A DNA stretch of 64,000 bases from Thiopseudomonas acetoxidans (GCF_030362935.1 NZ_JAUCDY010000002.1:62001-126000); one strand, 5' to 3'. Positions 27,055 to 36,176 are shown, counted from the first letter of the stretch. Made by a program: numbers and translations. The notes: generated from the letters alone by a model not told the origin.

Positions 27055-28407
27055 TTATAAACGCGTTATATCATTAAACACTGCAAAAAACATAACGCAC
27101 ATTACCAGAGCAATACCTATTTGCATGCCCCACGTTTGTATCTTTTCTGAAACCGGTTTTCCACGAACCCACTCGACCGTATAAAATAACAAATGTCCGC
27201 CGTCTAGCACAGGGATAGGTAATAAATTTAACACCCCTAAACTGATACTTAAATAGGCTAAAAAGTTCAAAAAACTACGCAGGCCAGATTCAGCTGAAGC
27301 GCCCGCTACTTTAGCAATGCTTATGGGTCCACTCAAGTTTTTTGCAGACAACTCACCAAAAAGCATTTTCTTAATTGAGGCCAGCGTCATGCTGCTCATT
27401 AACCACGTGCGATTTGCGCCTTCAGCAATGGCGGCGACTGGACCAAAACGCGTATGTACTAGTTTATCGTCAGGCCAAGCCGAGCTACTCGCACCAGCCC
27501 CTAAATAACCCACTGGCTGCTGTTCATCGCCACGTGCGGATAGGTGCACCGGGATAAGTAATTGTTGCTGTTGGCGCTCGACTAAAACATCTACCTGCTG
27601 ATTGGGCTTGGCTTGCACATAACCAACGACCTCATGCCATGAAGCCATAGGCTGTCCATCAATCGCAAGAATTAAGTCCTGTTCTTGCAAACCTGCCTTA
27701 TATGCAGGCCCTTGTGCATCAAGCTGGGTTAACTGCGCTTCAACCGTAGGGCGCCAAGGTATTAAACCCAACGAAACCAGTGGATTTAAATCCTCCGCTC
27801 CCCTCTGCCACTCCTGCAGCTGTAGTAAATAACCCGTAGCTATTGAATCGCCGGGCACGAGCGCATCAATACGCAATAAGCCCGTCTCACCTGCTCGCCT
27901 AATTAACTGAATATTAATATCTGACCAGCCAACCACTGAATTGCCGTCAATGGCACTAATTTCCAGCCCTGCTTTTAGACCTGCCTGCTCCGCCAAACTT
28001 TGCGGCAACACCTGCCCTATGATGGGCCTTGGTTCTTGCGTGCCCAACATGGCCAGACACCAAAAAAACACAAAAGCCAATAAAAAGTTAGCCACCGGAC
28101 CCGCGGCCACAATGGCTATACGTTGCTGTACCGACTTATGATTAAAGGCGTACGCTTGTTGCTGTTCGGTCAGTTCACCTTCGCGGCTATCAAGCATTTT
28201 TACGTAACCACCCAAAGGAATGGCGGCTATGACAAACTCTGTGCCGTGACGATCATACCAACGCAGCAAAGGCGTACCAAAACCCACAGAAAAGCGCAGT
28301 ACTTTCACACCGCACTTACGCGCCACCCAAAAATGGCCGTATTCATGAATCGTTACCAACACACCTAAAGCCAATAGGGTGCCAAAGAGCATGTACAAAC
28401 TGCTCAC
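27055..28407 (-). CDS. rseP: Site-2 intramembrane zinc protease RseP (MucP)
   Basis: This 450-residue inner-membrane protease makes the second cut in the anti-sigma factor, in Pseudomonas MucA, and so releases AlgU. The zinc site HEYGH is at residues 21-25 in the first membrane helix. Two tandem PDZ domains lie about 120-290. The LDG motif (PIPVLDGGHLLFY) that completes the active site is near 395. It is three bases from dxr in the same transcript. Its substrate MucA is encoded about 30 kb away in this window (57047-57643). Confidence 0.96.
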   Translation of the reverse strand: MSSLYMLFGTLLALGVLVTIHEYGHFWVARKCGVKVLRFSVGFGTPLLRWYDRHGTEFVIAAIPLGGYVKMLDSREGELTEQQQAYAFNHKSVQQRIAIVAAGPVANFLLAFVFFWCLAMLGTQEPRPIIGQVLPQSLAEQAGLKAGLEISAIDGNSVVGWSDINIQLIRRAGETGLLRIDALVPGDSIATGYLLQLQEWQRGAEDLNPLVSLGLIPWRPTVEAQLTQLDAQGPAYKAGLQEQDLILAIDGQPMASWHEVVGYVQAKPNQQVDVLVERQQQQLLIPVHLSARGDEQQPVGYLGAGASSSAWPDDKLVHTRFGPVAAIAEGANRTWLMSSMTLASIKKMLFGELSAKNLSGPISIAKVAGASAESGLRSFLNFLAYLSISLGVLNLLPIPVLDGGHLLFYTVEWVRGKPVSEKIQTWGMQIGIALVMCVMFFAVFNDITRL

Positions 28408-28410
28408 CTG

Positions 28411-29604
28411 CTATCTCCTCGCCAAACTACAGTTTTGCGTTAGCCATATCTGAGCCAACTCACGCGCTTGCTGATCCGCTGTTAAAACTGTCTGCAGATT
28501 AGTCACAGACTGCACTGCTAGCTGCTGCAATACCGTTTCAATCAAATGAGCAATAGCTAAAAAACCAATCTGTCCCGCTAGAAAACCTGCTACCGCGACT
28601 TCATTAGCCGCATTAAGAATAGCAGGTGCGGTGCCGCCCTGCTCAGCCGCATCACGCGCTAATTTTAAACAGGCAAACCGCTCTAAATCCGGCTCATAAA
28701 AATCCATACGTGCTAACTGATACAAATCCAGCGGCGACACACCCGATTCTATCCTGTCAGGCCATGCCAGCGCATGGGCAATGGGTGTGCGCATATCTGG
28801 ATTACCCAACTGGGCTAATACAGAACCATCCACATAGTCGACCAAGGAATGAATCACGCTTTGCGGATGCACCACTATTTCAACCTGCTGCGGCTTAGCA
28901 TCAAACAACCAGCAGGCCTCAATCAGCTCCAAGCCCTTATTCATCATAGTGGCCGAATCGACAGAGATTTTTTGCCCCATCGACCAGTTTGGATGCGCAC
29001 AGGCTTGTGCTGGTGTCACCTTAGCCAGATCAGCCAAAGCAGTTTCACGGAAAGGCCCACCCGAAGCGGTTAGTAGTAAACGACGCACGCCCACCTGTTG
29101 TAAGCCTTCATGATAATTACAGGGTAGACACTGGTAGATAGCGTTGTGTTCACTGTCTATAGGTAAAAGTTGTGCGCCATGCTCACGCACAGCCTGCATA
29201 AAGAGCGCGCCAGACATCACCAGTGCTTCTTTATTGGCCAGCAACACTTTCTTGCCTGCCTTGACTGCCGCAAGTGTTGGCACCAAACCAGCTGCCCCAA
29301 CGATAGCGGACACCACAGCGTCTACCTCTGACGCACTGGCAACCTGACATAAACCCGCATCACCAAATAGTAGCTCAGTGTCTAAACCCAAACCGGTCAA
29401 CTGCTGCTGCAATACTTCGGCATCTTGCTCCGTTTCGACTACGGCATAGCGCGGACAAAAGCGCTGGCAAAGCTCTACCAGCTTATCGAGCTGGCGGTGG
29501 GCTGTGAGCGCAAACACCTGATACGTCTGCGGATGTTGGCTAATAACATCCAACGTGCTGGCACCAATGGAGCCTGTAGCACCAAGAATCGTAATTTTCT
29601 GCAC
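28411..29604 (-). CDS. dxr: 1-deoxy-D-xylulose 5-phosphate reductoisomerase
   Basis: This 397-residue enzyme performs the second step of the MEP isoprenoid pathway, using NADPH and a divalent metal. The NADPH loop is GATGSIGAST near the N-terminus; LLPIDSEHNAIYQCL carries the metal-binding acidic residues, and SVDSATMMNKGLE follows. I chose the GTG at 29604, which overlaps the cdsA TAG stop by one base and has GGGCGG upstream. A longer frame starts with a TTG at 29619. The product supplies UppS, encoded two genes upstream. Confidence 0.96.
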   Translation of the reverse strand: MQKITILGATGSIGASTLDVISQHPQTYQVFALTAHRQLDKLVELCQRFCPRYAVVETEQDAEVLQQQLTGLGLDTELLFGDAGLCQVASASEVDAVVSAIVGAAGLVPTLAAVKAGKKVLLANKEALVMSGALFMQAVREHGAQLLPIDSEHNAIYQCLPCNYHEGLQQVGVRRLLLTASGGPFRETALADLAKVTPAQACAHPNWSMGQKISVDSATMMNKGLELIEACWLFDAKPQQVEIVVHPQSVIHSLVDYVDGSVLAQLGNPDMRTPIAHALAWPDRIESGVSPLDLYQLARMDFYEPDLERFACLKLARDAAEQGGTAPAILNAANEVAVAGFLAGQIGFLAIAHLIETVLQQLAVQSVTNLQTVLTADQQARELAQIWLTQNCSLARR

Positions 29605-30419
29605 TACTGAACCGCCCAACCCGCAAAGATTAAAAACAAAGCAAACAAAGGTAAGGCAGCGGTAAGGCTATCAATACGATCGAGCACACCACCGTGGCCG
29701 GGCAGCAGATTACTGCTGTCTTTTACTCCAGCTTGGCGCTTGAACATGCTTTCGGTTAAGTCTCCGATAACAGAGAACAACACTATAATCACCGCTGCTA
29801 TCAGAAAAACAATGATCTGCTTGGCTGTTAAAGAAAAATACAGCGCACAGCCCAAGGCTACTAACACACTGGCTAACAAGCCGCCGTATAAACCCGCCCA
29901 GCTTTTACCTGGACTGACATTAGGCGCTAATTTACGCTTACCCAAGGCTTTACCCGAAAAGTAGGCGCCGATATCAGCAGCCCACACCATCAGCATAATG
30001 CTGAAAATCAAAGCATTACCTTGGACGAATGATTTGATTACCAGCAAACCAATCCCTGCCGGTAATAGAACCAGCCAACCAATAAGCAGCTTACCCAATA
30101 AACCGCCCCAGAGACTGACCGAGCGCGGATAACTCATCACCATTAGCGTGGCCGCACACCACCATGCCAAAGCAACAAGTAGTACGGGTAACTCTATTGC
30201 TGGCACTAGCTGTAGAGTCGCAAATAACACAGCGGTCACCACTGCATAGCCAACACGCTGCGACTGCCGCAAGCTGCCTGCCAACTGTGCCCACTCCCAT
30301 GCTCCCAGAGTTAACACCAGACCAACAAACAAACTAAATGCCCAGCCTGATAGAGCAAAAAAACCAAACAAGGCCAACGGCAGCAACCATAAGGCCGTGA
30401 TAATCCGCTGCTTTAACAT
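29604..30419 (-). CDS. cdsA: Phosphatidate cytidylyltransferase (CDP-diglyceride synthase)
   Basis: This 271-residue polytopic membrane enzyme makes CDP-diacylglycerol for phospholipid synthesis. It has about eight hydrophobic helices, and the C-terminal family signature is SVIGDLTESMFKRQAGVKDS followed by LPGHGGVLDRIDS, which carries the catalytic acidic residues. The ATG is five bases from the uppS stop, and the stop overlaps the dxr GTG. Confidence 0.96.
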   Translation of the reverse strand: MLKQRIITALWLLPLALFGFFALSGWAFSLFVGLVLTLGAWEWAQLAGSLRQSQRVGYAVVTAVLFATLQLVPAIELPVLLVALAWWCAATLMVMSYPRSVSLWGGLLGKLLIGWLVLLPAGIGLLVIKSFVQGNALIFSIMLMVWAADIGAYFSGKALGKRKLAPNVSPGKSWAGLYGGLLASVLVALGCALYFSLTAKQIIVFLIAAVIIVLFSVIGDLTESMFKRQAGVKDSSNLLPGHGGVLDRIDSLTAALPLFALFLIFAGWAVQ

Positions 30420-30424
30420 ACTAA

Positions 30425-31174
30425 TTAATGCTCCGCTGCAATCTGATCGCTGGTTTTACCAAATCGACGTTGCCGCAAAGCAAAGTCTTCTAAGGCATCG
30501 CGCATAGCTTGATGCTTAAAGTCAGGCCAGAATAAGTCCGAGAAATAAAGTTCAGTGTAGGCAAGCTGCCATAGCAAAAAATTACTAATTCGATGCTCGC
30601 CACCTGTGCGAATCAACAAGTCTGGCTCTCCAGCTCGACCTGTAGCCAGATGCTGACTAAGCAGCTCCTCATTAATTTCACTTAGTTGTAAATGCCCTTG
30701 CTGTAACTGCAAAGCTATTTGACGTGCGGCCTGGGTAATATCCCAGCGCCCTCCGTAGTTGGCTGCAATTTGCAGGGTGAATTTACAATTATCAGCCGTG
30801 CGCTGTTCAGCTTGTTCAATTTCTTTTTGTAGCTCGGCATGAAAACGGGTGCGCTCGCCGATGATTTTTAAGCAAATGCCGTTTTTATCGAGCTTATTGA
30901 CTTCACGCTTTAGGGATAGCAAAAATAGCTCCATCAAAGCACTGACTTCATCCTCGGGACGCCGCCAATTTTCACTTGAGAACGCAAACAGCGTTAACAC
31001 CTCAACCCCTGCTTCAACGCACACCTCTATTGCTGCGCGTACCGCATCAACACCGGCTTTATGGCCAGCGATGCCAGGCAAAAAGCGTTTTTTCGCCCAG
31101 CGATTGTTGCCATCCATAATAATGGCCACATGTCTTGGCACCACCGCTGCTTGCGCACTTTTTTGCTTGACCAT
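30425..31174 (-). CDS. uppS: Undecaprenyl diphosphate synthase (cis-prenyltransferase)
   Basis: This 249-residue soluble or peripheral enzyme makes the C55 lipid carrier for peptidoglycan and O-antigen. The N-terminal AIIMDGNNRWAKK has the catalytic Asp. FAFSSENWRRP follows, and the C-terminal RTGGEHRISNFLLWQLAYTE is the other family signature. It lies 12 bases downstream of frr and 5 bases upstream of cdsA. Confidence 0.97.
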   Translation of the reverse strand: MVKQKSAQAAVVPRHVAIIMDGNNRWAKKRFLPGIAGHKAGVDAVRAAIEVCVEAGVEVLTLFAFSSENWRRPEDEVSALMELFLLSLKREVNKLDKNGICLKIIGERTRFHAELQKEIEQAEQRTADNCKFTLQIAANYGGRWDITQAARQIALQLQQGHLQLSEINEELLSQHLATGRAGEPDLLIRTGGEHRISNFLLWQLAYTELYFSDLFWPDFKHQAMRDALEDFALRQRRFGKTSDQIAAEH

Positions 31175-31186
31175 GCTGGCTCCGCG

Positions 31187-31744
31187 CTAGACTTCCATCA
31201 AATCGGCTTCTTTAGCCGTCAGCATTGCATCTATTTCGTCGATGAACTTGTCTGTTACCTTTTGCACTTCATCAGCTGCACGACGCTCATCGTCTTCGCT
31301 GATTTCTTTTTCTTTTACTAGTTCTTTAATTTGCGACAACGCATCACGACGCACGTTACGCACTGCAACGCGAGCATTTTCTGCTTCTTGACGCGCTTGG
31401 CGGCTGTAAACCTTGCGGGTTTCTTCAGTTAACGCTGGCATAGGTACACGGATCGTGGTTCCAGCTGTTGCTGGGTTTAGACCCAAATCAGCTTGCATAA
31501 TGGCTTTCTCAACAGCCTGAATCATGCTGCGATCAAAGATCGTCAACGCCAAGGTGCGTGAATCTTCAGCAACAACGTTAGCAACCTGACGCAGTGGCGT
31601 ATCGCTGCCATAGTAAGAGACCATAACCCCATCAAGAATACTGGGGTGAGCACGACCGGTACGAATTTTGGCAAATGCATGCTGTAAAGATTCGGTCGAT
31701 TTTTGCATACGTTGCTGTGCGTCTGACTTAATTTCATTAATCAT
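31187..31744 (-). CDS. frr: Ribosome recycling factor
   Basis: This 185-residue tRNA-mimic splits post-termination ribosomes with EF-G. The start MINEIKSDAQQRMQKSTESL, the hinge region SYYGSDTPLRQVANV and the C-terminal long helices (VRNVRRDALSQIKEL, DEVQKVTDKFIDEID) are diagnostic. Its ATG lies inside the end of pyrH (eight-base overlap). Confidence 0.97.
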   Translation of the reverse strand: MINEIKSDAQQRMQKSTESLQHAFAKIRTGRAHPSILDGVMVSYYGSDTPLRQVANVVAEDSRTLALTIFDRSMIQAVEKAIMQADLGLNPATAGTTIRVPMPALTEETRKVYSRQARQEAENARVAVRNVRRDALSQIKELVKEKEISEDDERRAADEVQKVTDKFIDEIDAMLTAKEADLMEV

Positions 31745-32483
31745 TATCTACTTCCTCAATCAGGGTGCCTTCTGCTCCACCTAAAACCACATTCAATAAA
31801 GCACCCGGCTTATTCATATTAAATACACGCAAAGGCATTTTATGGTCACGGCACAGGCAAATAGCCGTTAAATCCATCACCTCAAGCTGACGCGCTAACA
31901 CTTCATCATAGGTTAGGCGATCAAATTTTTCCGCATCAGGGTTTTTGAAGGGATCAGCAGTGTATACGCCATCTACTTTGGTCGCCTTCAGAACCACATT
32001 CGCGTTGACTTCAATACCACGTAAACAGGCAGCAGAATCCGTGGTGAAAAACGGGTTACCCGTACCAGCCGAGAAAATAACCACCTGCCCTTTTCTCAGA
32101 TGCTCCATGGCTTTACGGCGGTCATAGTGATCAGTCACCCCAACCATAGAAATAGCCGACATAACCAACGCAGGAATATTAGAGCGCTCCAACGCATCAC
32201 GCATGGCTAGTGCATTCATTACGGTAGCCAGCATGCCCATATGATCGCCAGTCACCCTATCCATTCCCACAGCCGATAAAGCCGCACCACGGAACAGGTT
32301 ACCGCCGCCTATGACCAGCCCTACTTGGACACCAATGCCAACGAGCTGACCTACTTCTAGAGCCATACGGTTTAGTACTTTTGGGTCAATACCAAAGTTT
32401 TCAGACCCCATTAAAGCCTCACCGCTTAACTTCAGTAAAATACGTTTGTAGCGCGGTTGGCGACCAGCTTCTGGCTGCGTCAT
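31737..32483 (-). CDS. pyrH: Uridylate kinase
   Basis: This 248-residue hexameric kinase phosphorylates UMP in pyrimidine synthesis. The amino-acid-kinase fold is seen in LLKLSGEALMG (phosphate loop), VGLVIGGGNLFRG and IFSAGTGNPFFTTDSAA, the last a PyrH signature. I chose the ATG at 32483, preceded by GAGGAGAAAAAG; the open frame extends 9 codons upstream without a ribosome site. A TATAAT at 32510-32515 (minus strand) at the edge of repeat copy C could be its -10 box. It overlaps frr by eight bases. Confidence 0.96.
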   Translation of the reverse strand: MTQPEAGRQPRYKRILLKLSGEALMGSENFGIDPKVLNRMALEVGQLVGIGVQVGLVIGGGNLFRGAALSAVGMDRVTGDHMGMLATVMNALAMRDALERSNIPALVMSAISMVGVTDHYDRRKAMEHLRKGQVVIFSAGTGNPFFTTDSAACLRGIEVNANVVLKATKVDGVYTADPFKNPDAEKFDRLTYDEVLARQLEVMDLTAICLCRDHKMPLRVFNMNKPGALLNVVLGGAEGTLIEEVDND

Positions 32484-32511
32484 ACTTTTTCTCCTCGAAT
32501 TTACGCACAAT

Positions 32512-32579
32512 TATAAGGAAGTTCTAAATAACTGGCTACGCAGGTTAATGTTTAGTTAATTATTTAGAAGCTCCTTAAA
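32512..32579. mobile_element. Mini inverted-repeat element, copy C (68 bp)
   Basis: The two ends (32512-32533 and reverse complement of 32558-32579) match at 18 of 22 bases around the core TTCTAAATAA. They resemble the ends of the copies at 8367 and 58381 (CTCTGAATAA core, TTAAGGA flank). The interior shares the 10-mer GCTACGCAGG with the 58381 copy. It lies between the tsf terminator and pyrH; its right end overlaps the T-run of that terminator and its left end holds a possible pyrH -10 box. Confidence 0.55.
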
Positions 32580-32618
32580 AAAAAGCTGCCACACATATTC
32601 AATGTGGGCAGCCTTTTT
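32577..32618 (-). terminator. Terminator after tsf
   Basis: On the minus strand GCTGCC (32612-32607) pairs with GGCAGC (32590-32585), extended by CACAT/ATGTG, followed by eight U (32584-32577). An opposite T-run on the plus side makes it usable in both directions. It separates rpsB-tsf from the pyrH operon. Confidence 0.9.
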
Positions 32619-32642
32619 TAAATCACCTAGCAACGCTGGTGC

Positions 32643-33512
32643 TTACTTTTTAGAAGCGGCTACCTGTGCAGCAACTTCAGCAGCAAAGTCTTCTTCTGCA
32701 CGCTCAATACCCTCACCCACTTCGTAGCGAACAAAGCTGAGTACCTCTGCGCCTGCCTTTTCAGCCAGCTTACCTACAGTAACATCTGGGTCTTTAATGA
32801 AGGGCTGACTCACCAAGCTGATTTCAGAAAGGAACTTGTTAATACGGCCTTTAACCATATTCTCAACAATGTTTTCTGGCTTGCCTTTAATCTTGTCTTC
32901 GTTGAGCTGCATAAAGATTTCTTTTTCTTTAGCGACTACATCTTCATCGACTTGCTCAGGACTCACTACCTGTGGGCTACTTGCAGCGATATGCATAGCG
33001 ATATCACGCGCCAACTCAGCATTGCCACCCTTGAGCGCCACTACCGCACCAATACGGTTGCCGTGCAGGTAGGCACCTAACACATCACCTTCAACGCGCG
33101 TTAAGCGACGAATGTTTACGTTCTCACCGGTTTTGACCACCAAAGCTTCACGTGCTGTTTCACGCTCTGCGATCAATGGCGCTGCATCGGTATAACCTTT
33201 AGTAAAAGCTGCATCCAAACTTTCAGCAACGAAGCCCTTGAAATCGTCCTGCATCGCTAAGAAGTCTGTTTGTGAGTTAACCTCGATAATAACTGCAGTT
33301 TTATTGTCATCAGCGACTTTTACCGAGATGGCGCCTTCAGCAGCGATATTACCGGCTTTTTTAGCCGCCTTAATCGAACCTGCTGCGCGCATATCGTCAA
33401 TAGCTTTTTCAATATCACCACCAGCAGCTTCCAAGGCTTTCTTACAATCCATCATACCTTGGCCGGTACGCTCGCGTAGTTCTTTAACTAGAGCAGCAGT
33501 GATTTGCGTCAT
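32643..33512 (-). CDS. tsf: Elongation factor Ts
   Basis: This 289-residue nucleotide exchange factor recycles EF-Tu. The N-terminal UBA-like region has LVKELRERTGQGMMDCKKALEAAGGD, followed by the core domain segment VIIEVNSQTDFLA and a C-terminal dimerisation region. The ATG follows GAGGAATAAAAG. It lies downstream of rpsB with a hairpin terminator between (33572-33600), so its level probably depends on read-through. Confidence 0.97.
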   Translation of the reverse strand: MTQITAALVKELRERTGQGMMDCKKALEAAGGDIEKAIDDMRAAGSIKAAKKAGNIAAEGAISVKVADDNKTAVIIEVNSQTDFLAMQDDFKGFVAESLDAAFTKGYTDAAPLIAERETAREALVVKTGENVNIRRLTRVEGDVLGAYLHGNRIGAVVALKGGNAELARDIAMHIAASSPQVVSPEQVDEDVVAKEKEIFMQLNEDKIKGKPENIVENMVKGRINKFLSEISLVSQPFIKDPDVTVGKLAEKAGAEVLSFVRYEVGEGIERAEEDFAAEVAAQVAASKK

Positions 33513-33571
33513 CTTTTATTCCTCATAAATTTGGATAACCCCCAGCACGGATAGCTGAAGTTTTAATCTGA

Positions 33572-33600
33572 AAAAAAGGGGGTACACAGCCCCCTTTTTT
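33572..33600 (-). terminator. Intercistronic terminator or attenuator between rpsB and tsf
   Basis: AAAAAAGGGGG (33572-33582) and CCCCCTTTTTT (33590-33600) form an 11-bp stem with a 7-base loop, U-rich on both strands. Its place between rpsB and tsf suggests partial termination that lowers tsf relative to rpsB; this is inference. Confidence 0.88.
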
Positions 33601-33623
33601 GCGAACAGCACAGAGCCTATGAA

Positions 33624-34367
33624 TTAGGCTTCGGCAACACCTTCATCAGCAACTTCAACAAACTCTTCTGCAGTTGTTGCGCTGCCTTTGCGGGCACCAA
33701 TGACTGTGTCTGCTACTTGGGTCAAGTAGTACTGAACGGCACGGATAGCATCATCGTTACCTGGGATGATGTAATCGATACCTTCAGGGCTGCTGTTGGT
33801 ATCCACAATACCTACAACAGGAATACCTAGCTTGTTAGCTTCGCTGATAGCAATACGCTCATGATCAACGTCAACGACAAACATAACGTCAGGCAGACCG
33901 CCCATGTCTTTGATACCACCGAGGCTGCGCTCTAGCTTTTCTAGGTCACGCGTACGCATCAAGGCTTCTTTTTTGGTCAGCTTCTCAAAGGTGCCGTCCT
34001 GCGCCTGAACTTCTAGGTCGCGCAAACGCTTAATGGAAGTACGAATGGTTTTGTAGTTAGTCAACATACCACCTAACCAGCGGTGGTCTACGTAAGGCAT
34101 GCCACAACGTGTTGCTTGCTCACTGATAAGTTTGCTGGCGGAACGCTTGGTGCCAACAAATAGAATTTTGTTTCTACCCGATGCTTTCTGCTCGATAAAG
34201 CTTAGCGCTTCTTTGAACATGGGCAGGGTTTTTTCTAAGTTAATAATATGAATCTTGTTGCGCGCACCAAAAATGTATTTGCCCATTTTTGGGTTCCAGT
34301 AGCGGGTTTGGTGACCGAAGTGCACACCAGCTTGCAGCATATCGCGCATATTTACGTTTTGAGTCAT
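33624..34367 (-). CDS. rpsB: 30S ribosomal protein S2
   Basis: This 247-residue protein sits on the head-body junction of the small subunit. The N-terminal RDMLQAGVHFGHQTRYWNPKM, WLGGMLTNYKTIRTSIKRL and FVVDVDHERIAISEANKLGIP are diagnostic. I chose the ATG at 34367, where the conserved MTQNVNMRDML starts and AGGAATTACC precedes it. The open frame runs 34 codons further upstream through the structured leader. The leader (34368-34500) probably serves autoregulation by S2. Confidence 0.97.
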   Translation of the reverse strand: MTQNVNMRDMLQAGVHFGHQTRYWNPKMGKYIFGARNKIHIINLEKTLPMFKEALSFIEQKASGRNKILFVGTKRSASKLISEQATRCGMPYVDHRWLGGMLTNYKTIRTSIKRLRDLEVQAQDGTFEKLTKKEALMRTRDLEKLERSLGGIKDMGGLPDVMFVVDVDHERIAISEANKLGIPVVGIVDTNSSPEGIDYIIPGNDDAIRAVQYYLTQVADTVIGARKGSATTAEEFVEVADEGVAEA

Positions 34368-34500
34368 GGTAATTCCTAAGATTAAGTTTGGGTTAGGCCT
34401 CCACATATCCCAGCTCTCAACCCGAAGGCACCCAGAAAACTGTGTCGATATGTGTGTGGATTCACTCACTTTATAGATTTTCTACAAAGCGGCGCGTTTT
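34368..34500 (-). promoter_or_regulatory. rpsB mRNA leader with long-range stem
   Basis: CCACATATC (34401-34409) is complementary to GATATGTGTGTGG (34447-34459, with extra bases), bringing a region with a CCTTCGGG hairpin into a closed domain just before the ribosome site of rpsB. Gammaproteobacterial rpsB leaders are known to bind S2 and repress translation; placing this leader in that class is my inference from position and pairing. The rest of the gap to 34802 is described under the REP entries. Confidence 0.45.
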
Positions 34501-34635
34501 ATAGCATATCCAGCATTAAATGACCAGAAAAACATAAAATTACTTGCTAGAGCTACAGTTCTTTAAGGGTAATAAAAGCCGGCCATTCAGCACTCTTATA
34601 AAACTGCCGGCAAGTATTTGAGCTGACTCGCCCTT

Positions 34636-34658
34636 GTTGGTTCCCAGCTTCTGGGCGA
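34636..34658 (+). repeat. REP-like element, forward copy upstream of xseA
   Basis: GTTGGTTCCCAGCTTCTGGGCGA has the layout GTTGG, hairpin arm, short loop, hairpin arm, CGA seen in the copies at 42261 and 37456. Its stem sequence (CCCAG/CTGGG) differs from theirs. It pairs with an inverted copy at 34703-34725, giving a two-REP (BIME-like) arrangement in the rpsB-xseA gap. Confidence 0.55.
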
Positions 34659-34702
34659 TGTGGTTTGTAATTCTGGCTTAGGTGTTACCGGGGAATTTTT
34701 CA

Positions 34703-34725
34703 TCGCGCAAAAGTTGCGCTCCCAC
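34703..34725 (-). repeat. REP-like element, inverted copy upstream of xseA
   Basis: The reverse complement matches the 42261-42283 copy at 21 of 23 bases, with the GCGCAA/TTGCGC hairpin conserved. It lies 80 bases before the xseA start, in the opposite orientation to the copy at 34636. Confidence 0.7.
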
Positions 34726-34802
34726 ACAGTACCGGCACAAAGCGCTGCACCCTCAACAGGAGTTGCGCCGGTCTCGCATAGCATTGCGCCTTAAGGTATT
34801 AT

Positions 34803-36149
34803 ATGTTCATGCAAAACCTTTCTTCGCGACCCACAAATCCAGCATCCGAAATCCTTACAGTCAGCCAGCTTAATCAGCGGGCGCGTCAGCTGTTGGAAGA
34901 TGTATTTCCACGCATCTGGGTAGAAGGTGAAATTTCTAACCTAGCCCGCCCAGCTTCTGGACACCTTTATTTCACCCTTAAAGATGCACAAGCTCAGATA
35001 CGCTGCGCTTTTTTTCGGCAGAATGCAGCCCGCACGCGGCAAATAATTGAAAACGGCAGCTTGGTTAAATTGGCTGCCCGAGTATCTCTTTATGAAGGTC
35101 GTGGTGATTACCAATTAATTGTTGAACAGCTAGAGGCTGCAGGTGAAGGCGCATTGCGCGCTGCATTTGAAGCGCTTAAACAACAGCTTCTAGCAGAAGG
35201 CCTATTTGATCAGCAGCGTAAAAAAGACCTGCCAAAATACCCTCGCCGCATCGCCGTGGTCACCTCACCGACCGGCGCTGTATGGCAAGACATTCTCAGC
35301 GTGTTTGCACGCCGCGCACCACAAATTGCCTTAACTCAGGTACCCACCGCAGTGCAGGGCAAAGAAGCTACCGCTCAGATTGTACAGGCACTAAAACTGG
35401 CCGATCGCGGACAGTTTGATGCCATTATTTTGGCTCGTGGCGGTGGTTCATTAGAAGATCTTTGGTGTTTTAACGAAGAAATAGTAGCGCGCACCATTGC
35501 TGACAGCATCACGCCTATAGTAAGCGCCATTGGTCATGAAACAGATATCAGCATCAGTGACTTTGTCGCTGATGTGCGCGCACCTACGCCAACCGCAGCT
35601 GCTGAGTTATTAGCACCGGAACGTCAAGCATTACTACAAAGAATCGATTATTTACAGCAACGCTTGCAACGCCGTCTAAGCGATCGACTCAAGACGCTAA
35701 ATCAACAATTACATGGTCTTAACGCACGCATACGTCACCCCAAGCAGCGTATCGAGCAAAGCATGCAGCGTTTAGATGAACTTGAATTGCGTTTAACCCG
35801 CGCATGCACTCAGTTACTACAAAGTAATCAGCAACAGGTTCAGTTGTGGCAAGCTCGGTTACAAATACAACACCCACAAACCCTGCTTAATCAACAGCAG
35901 CAATGGTTAACCCACCTGCAGCAAGCACTGACTAAAAACATGGCAATGCTGCTCAACACTGAGCAAAAAAAGCTAAAAGGCATGGCGCAAGCTTTGCATT
36001 TGGTCAGTCCATTAGCTACTTTAGAAAGAGGCTACAGCATCCTGCGCGATGAAACTCAGCAGGTCATTCGCAGTAGCCAACAAGTGCGCACCGGGCAACA
36101 ACTACAAGCGCGCCTAGCTGACGGCCAGCTACTCGTTCAAGTACTCTAG
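34803..36149 (+). CDS. xseA: Exodeoxyribonuclease VII large subunit
   Basis: This 448-residue nuclease subunit degrades single-stranded DNA with XseB. Residues about 15-110 form the OB-fold DNA-binding domain (LTVSQLNQRARQLLEDVFPRIWVEGEISNL, and YFTLKDAQAQIRCAFF). The catalytic region has RIAVVTSPTGAVWQDIL, IILARGGGSLEDLWCFNEE and SAIGHETDISISDFVADVRAPTPTAAAE. A Gln-rich coiled coil (about 280-380) follows. The ATG at 34803 has AAGGTATTAT upstream. xseB is not in this window. Confidence 0.96.
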   Translation: MFMQNLSSRPTNPASEILTVSQLNQRARQLLEDVFPRIWVEGEISNLARPASGHLYFTLKDAQAQIRCAFFRQNAARTRQIIENGSLVKLAARVSLYEGRGDYQLIVEQLEAAGEGALRAAFEALKQQLLAEGLFDQQRKKDLPKYPRRIAVVTSPTGAVWQDILSVFARRAPQIALTQVPTAVQGKEATAQIVQALKLADRGQFDAIILARGGGSLEDLWCFNEEIVARTIADSITPIVSAIGHETDISISDFVADVRAPTPTAAAELLAPERQALLQRIDYLQQRLQRRLSDRLKTLNQQLHGLNARIRHPKQRIEQSMQRLDELELRLTRACTQLLQSNQQQVQLWQARLQIQHPQTLLNQQQQWLTHLQQALTKNMAMLLNTEQKKLKGMAQALHLVSPLATLERGYSILRDETQQVIRSSQQVRTGQQLQARLADGQLLVQVL

Positions 36150-36176
36150 TTTCACATCACAAAAAAAGGTTTACAT

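Noticed and set aside
34368..34469. N-terminal extension of ribosomal protein S2
   Set aside because: The conserved S2 start is at 34367 with its own ribosome site; the extension is the structured leader.
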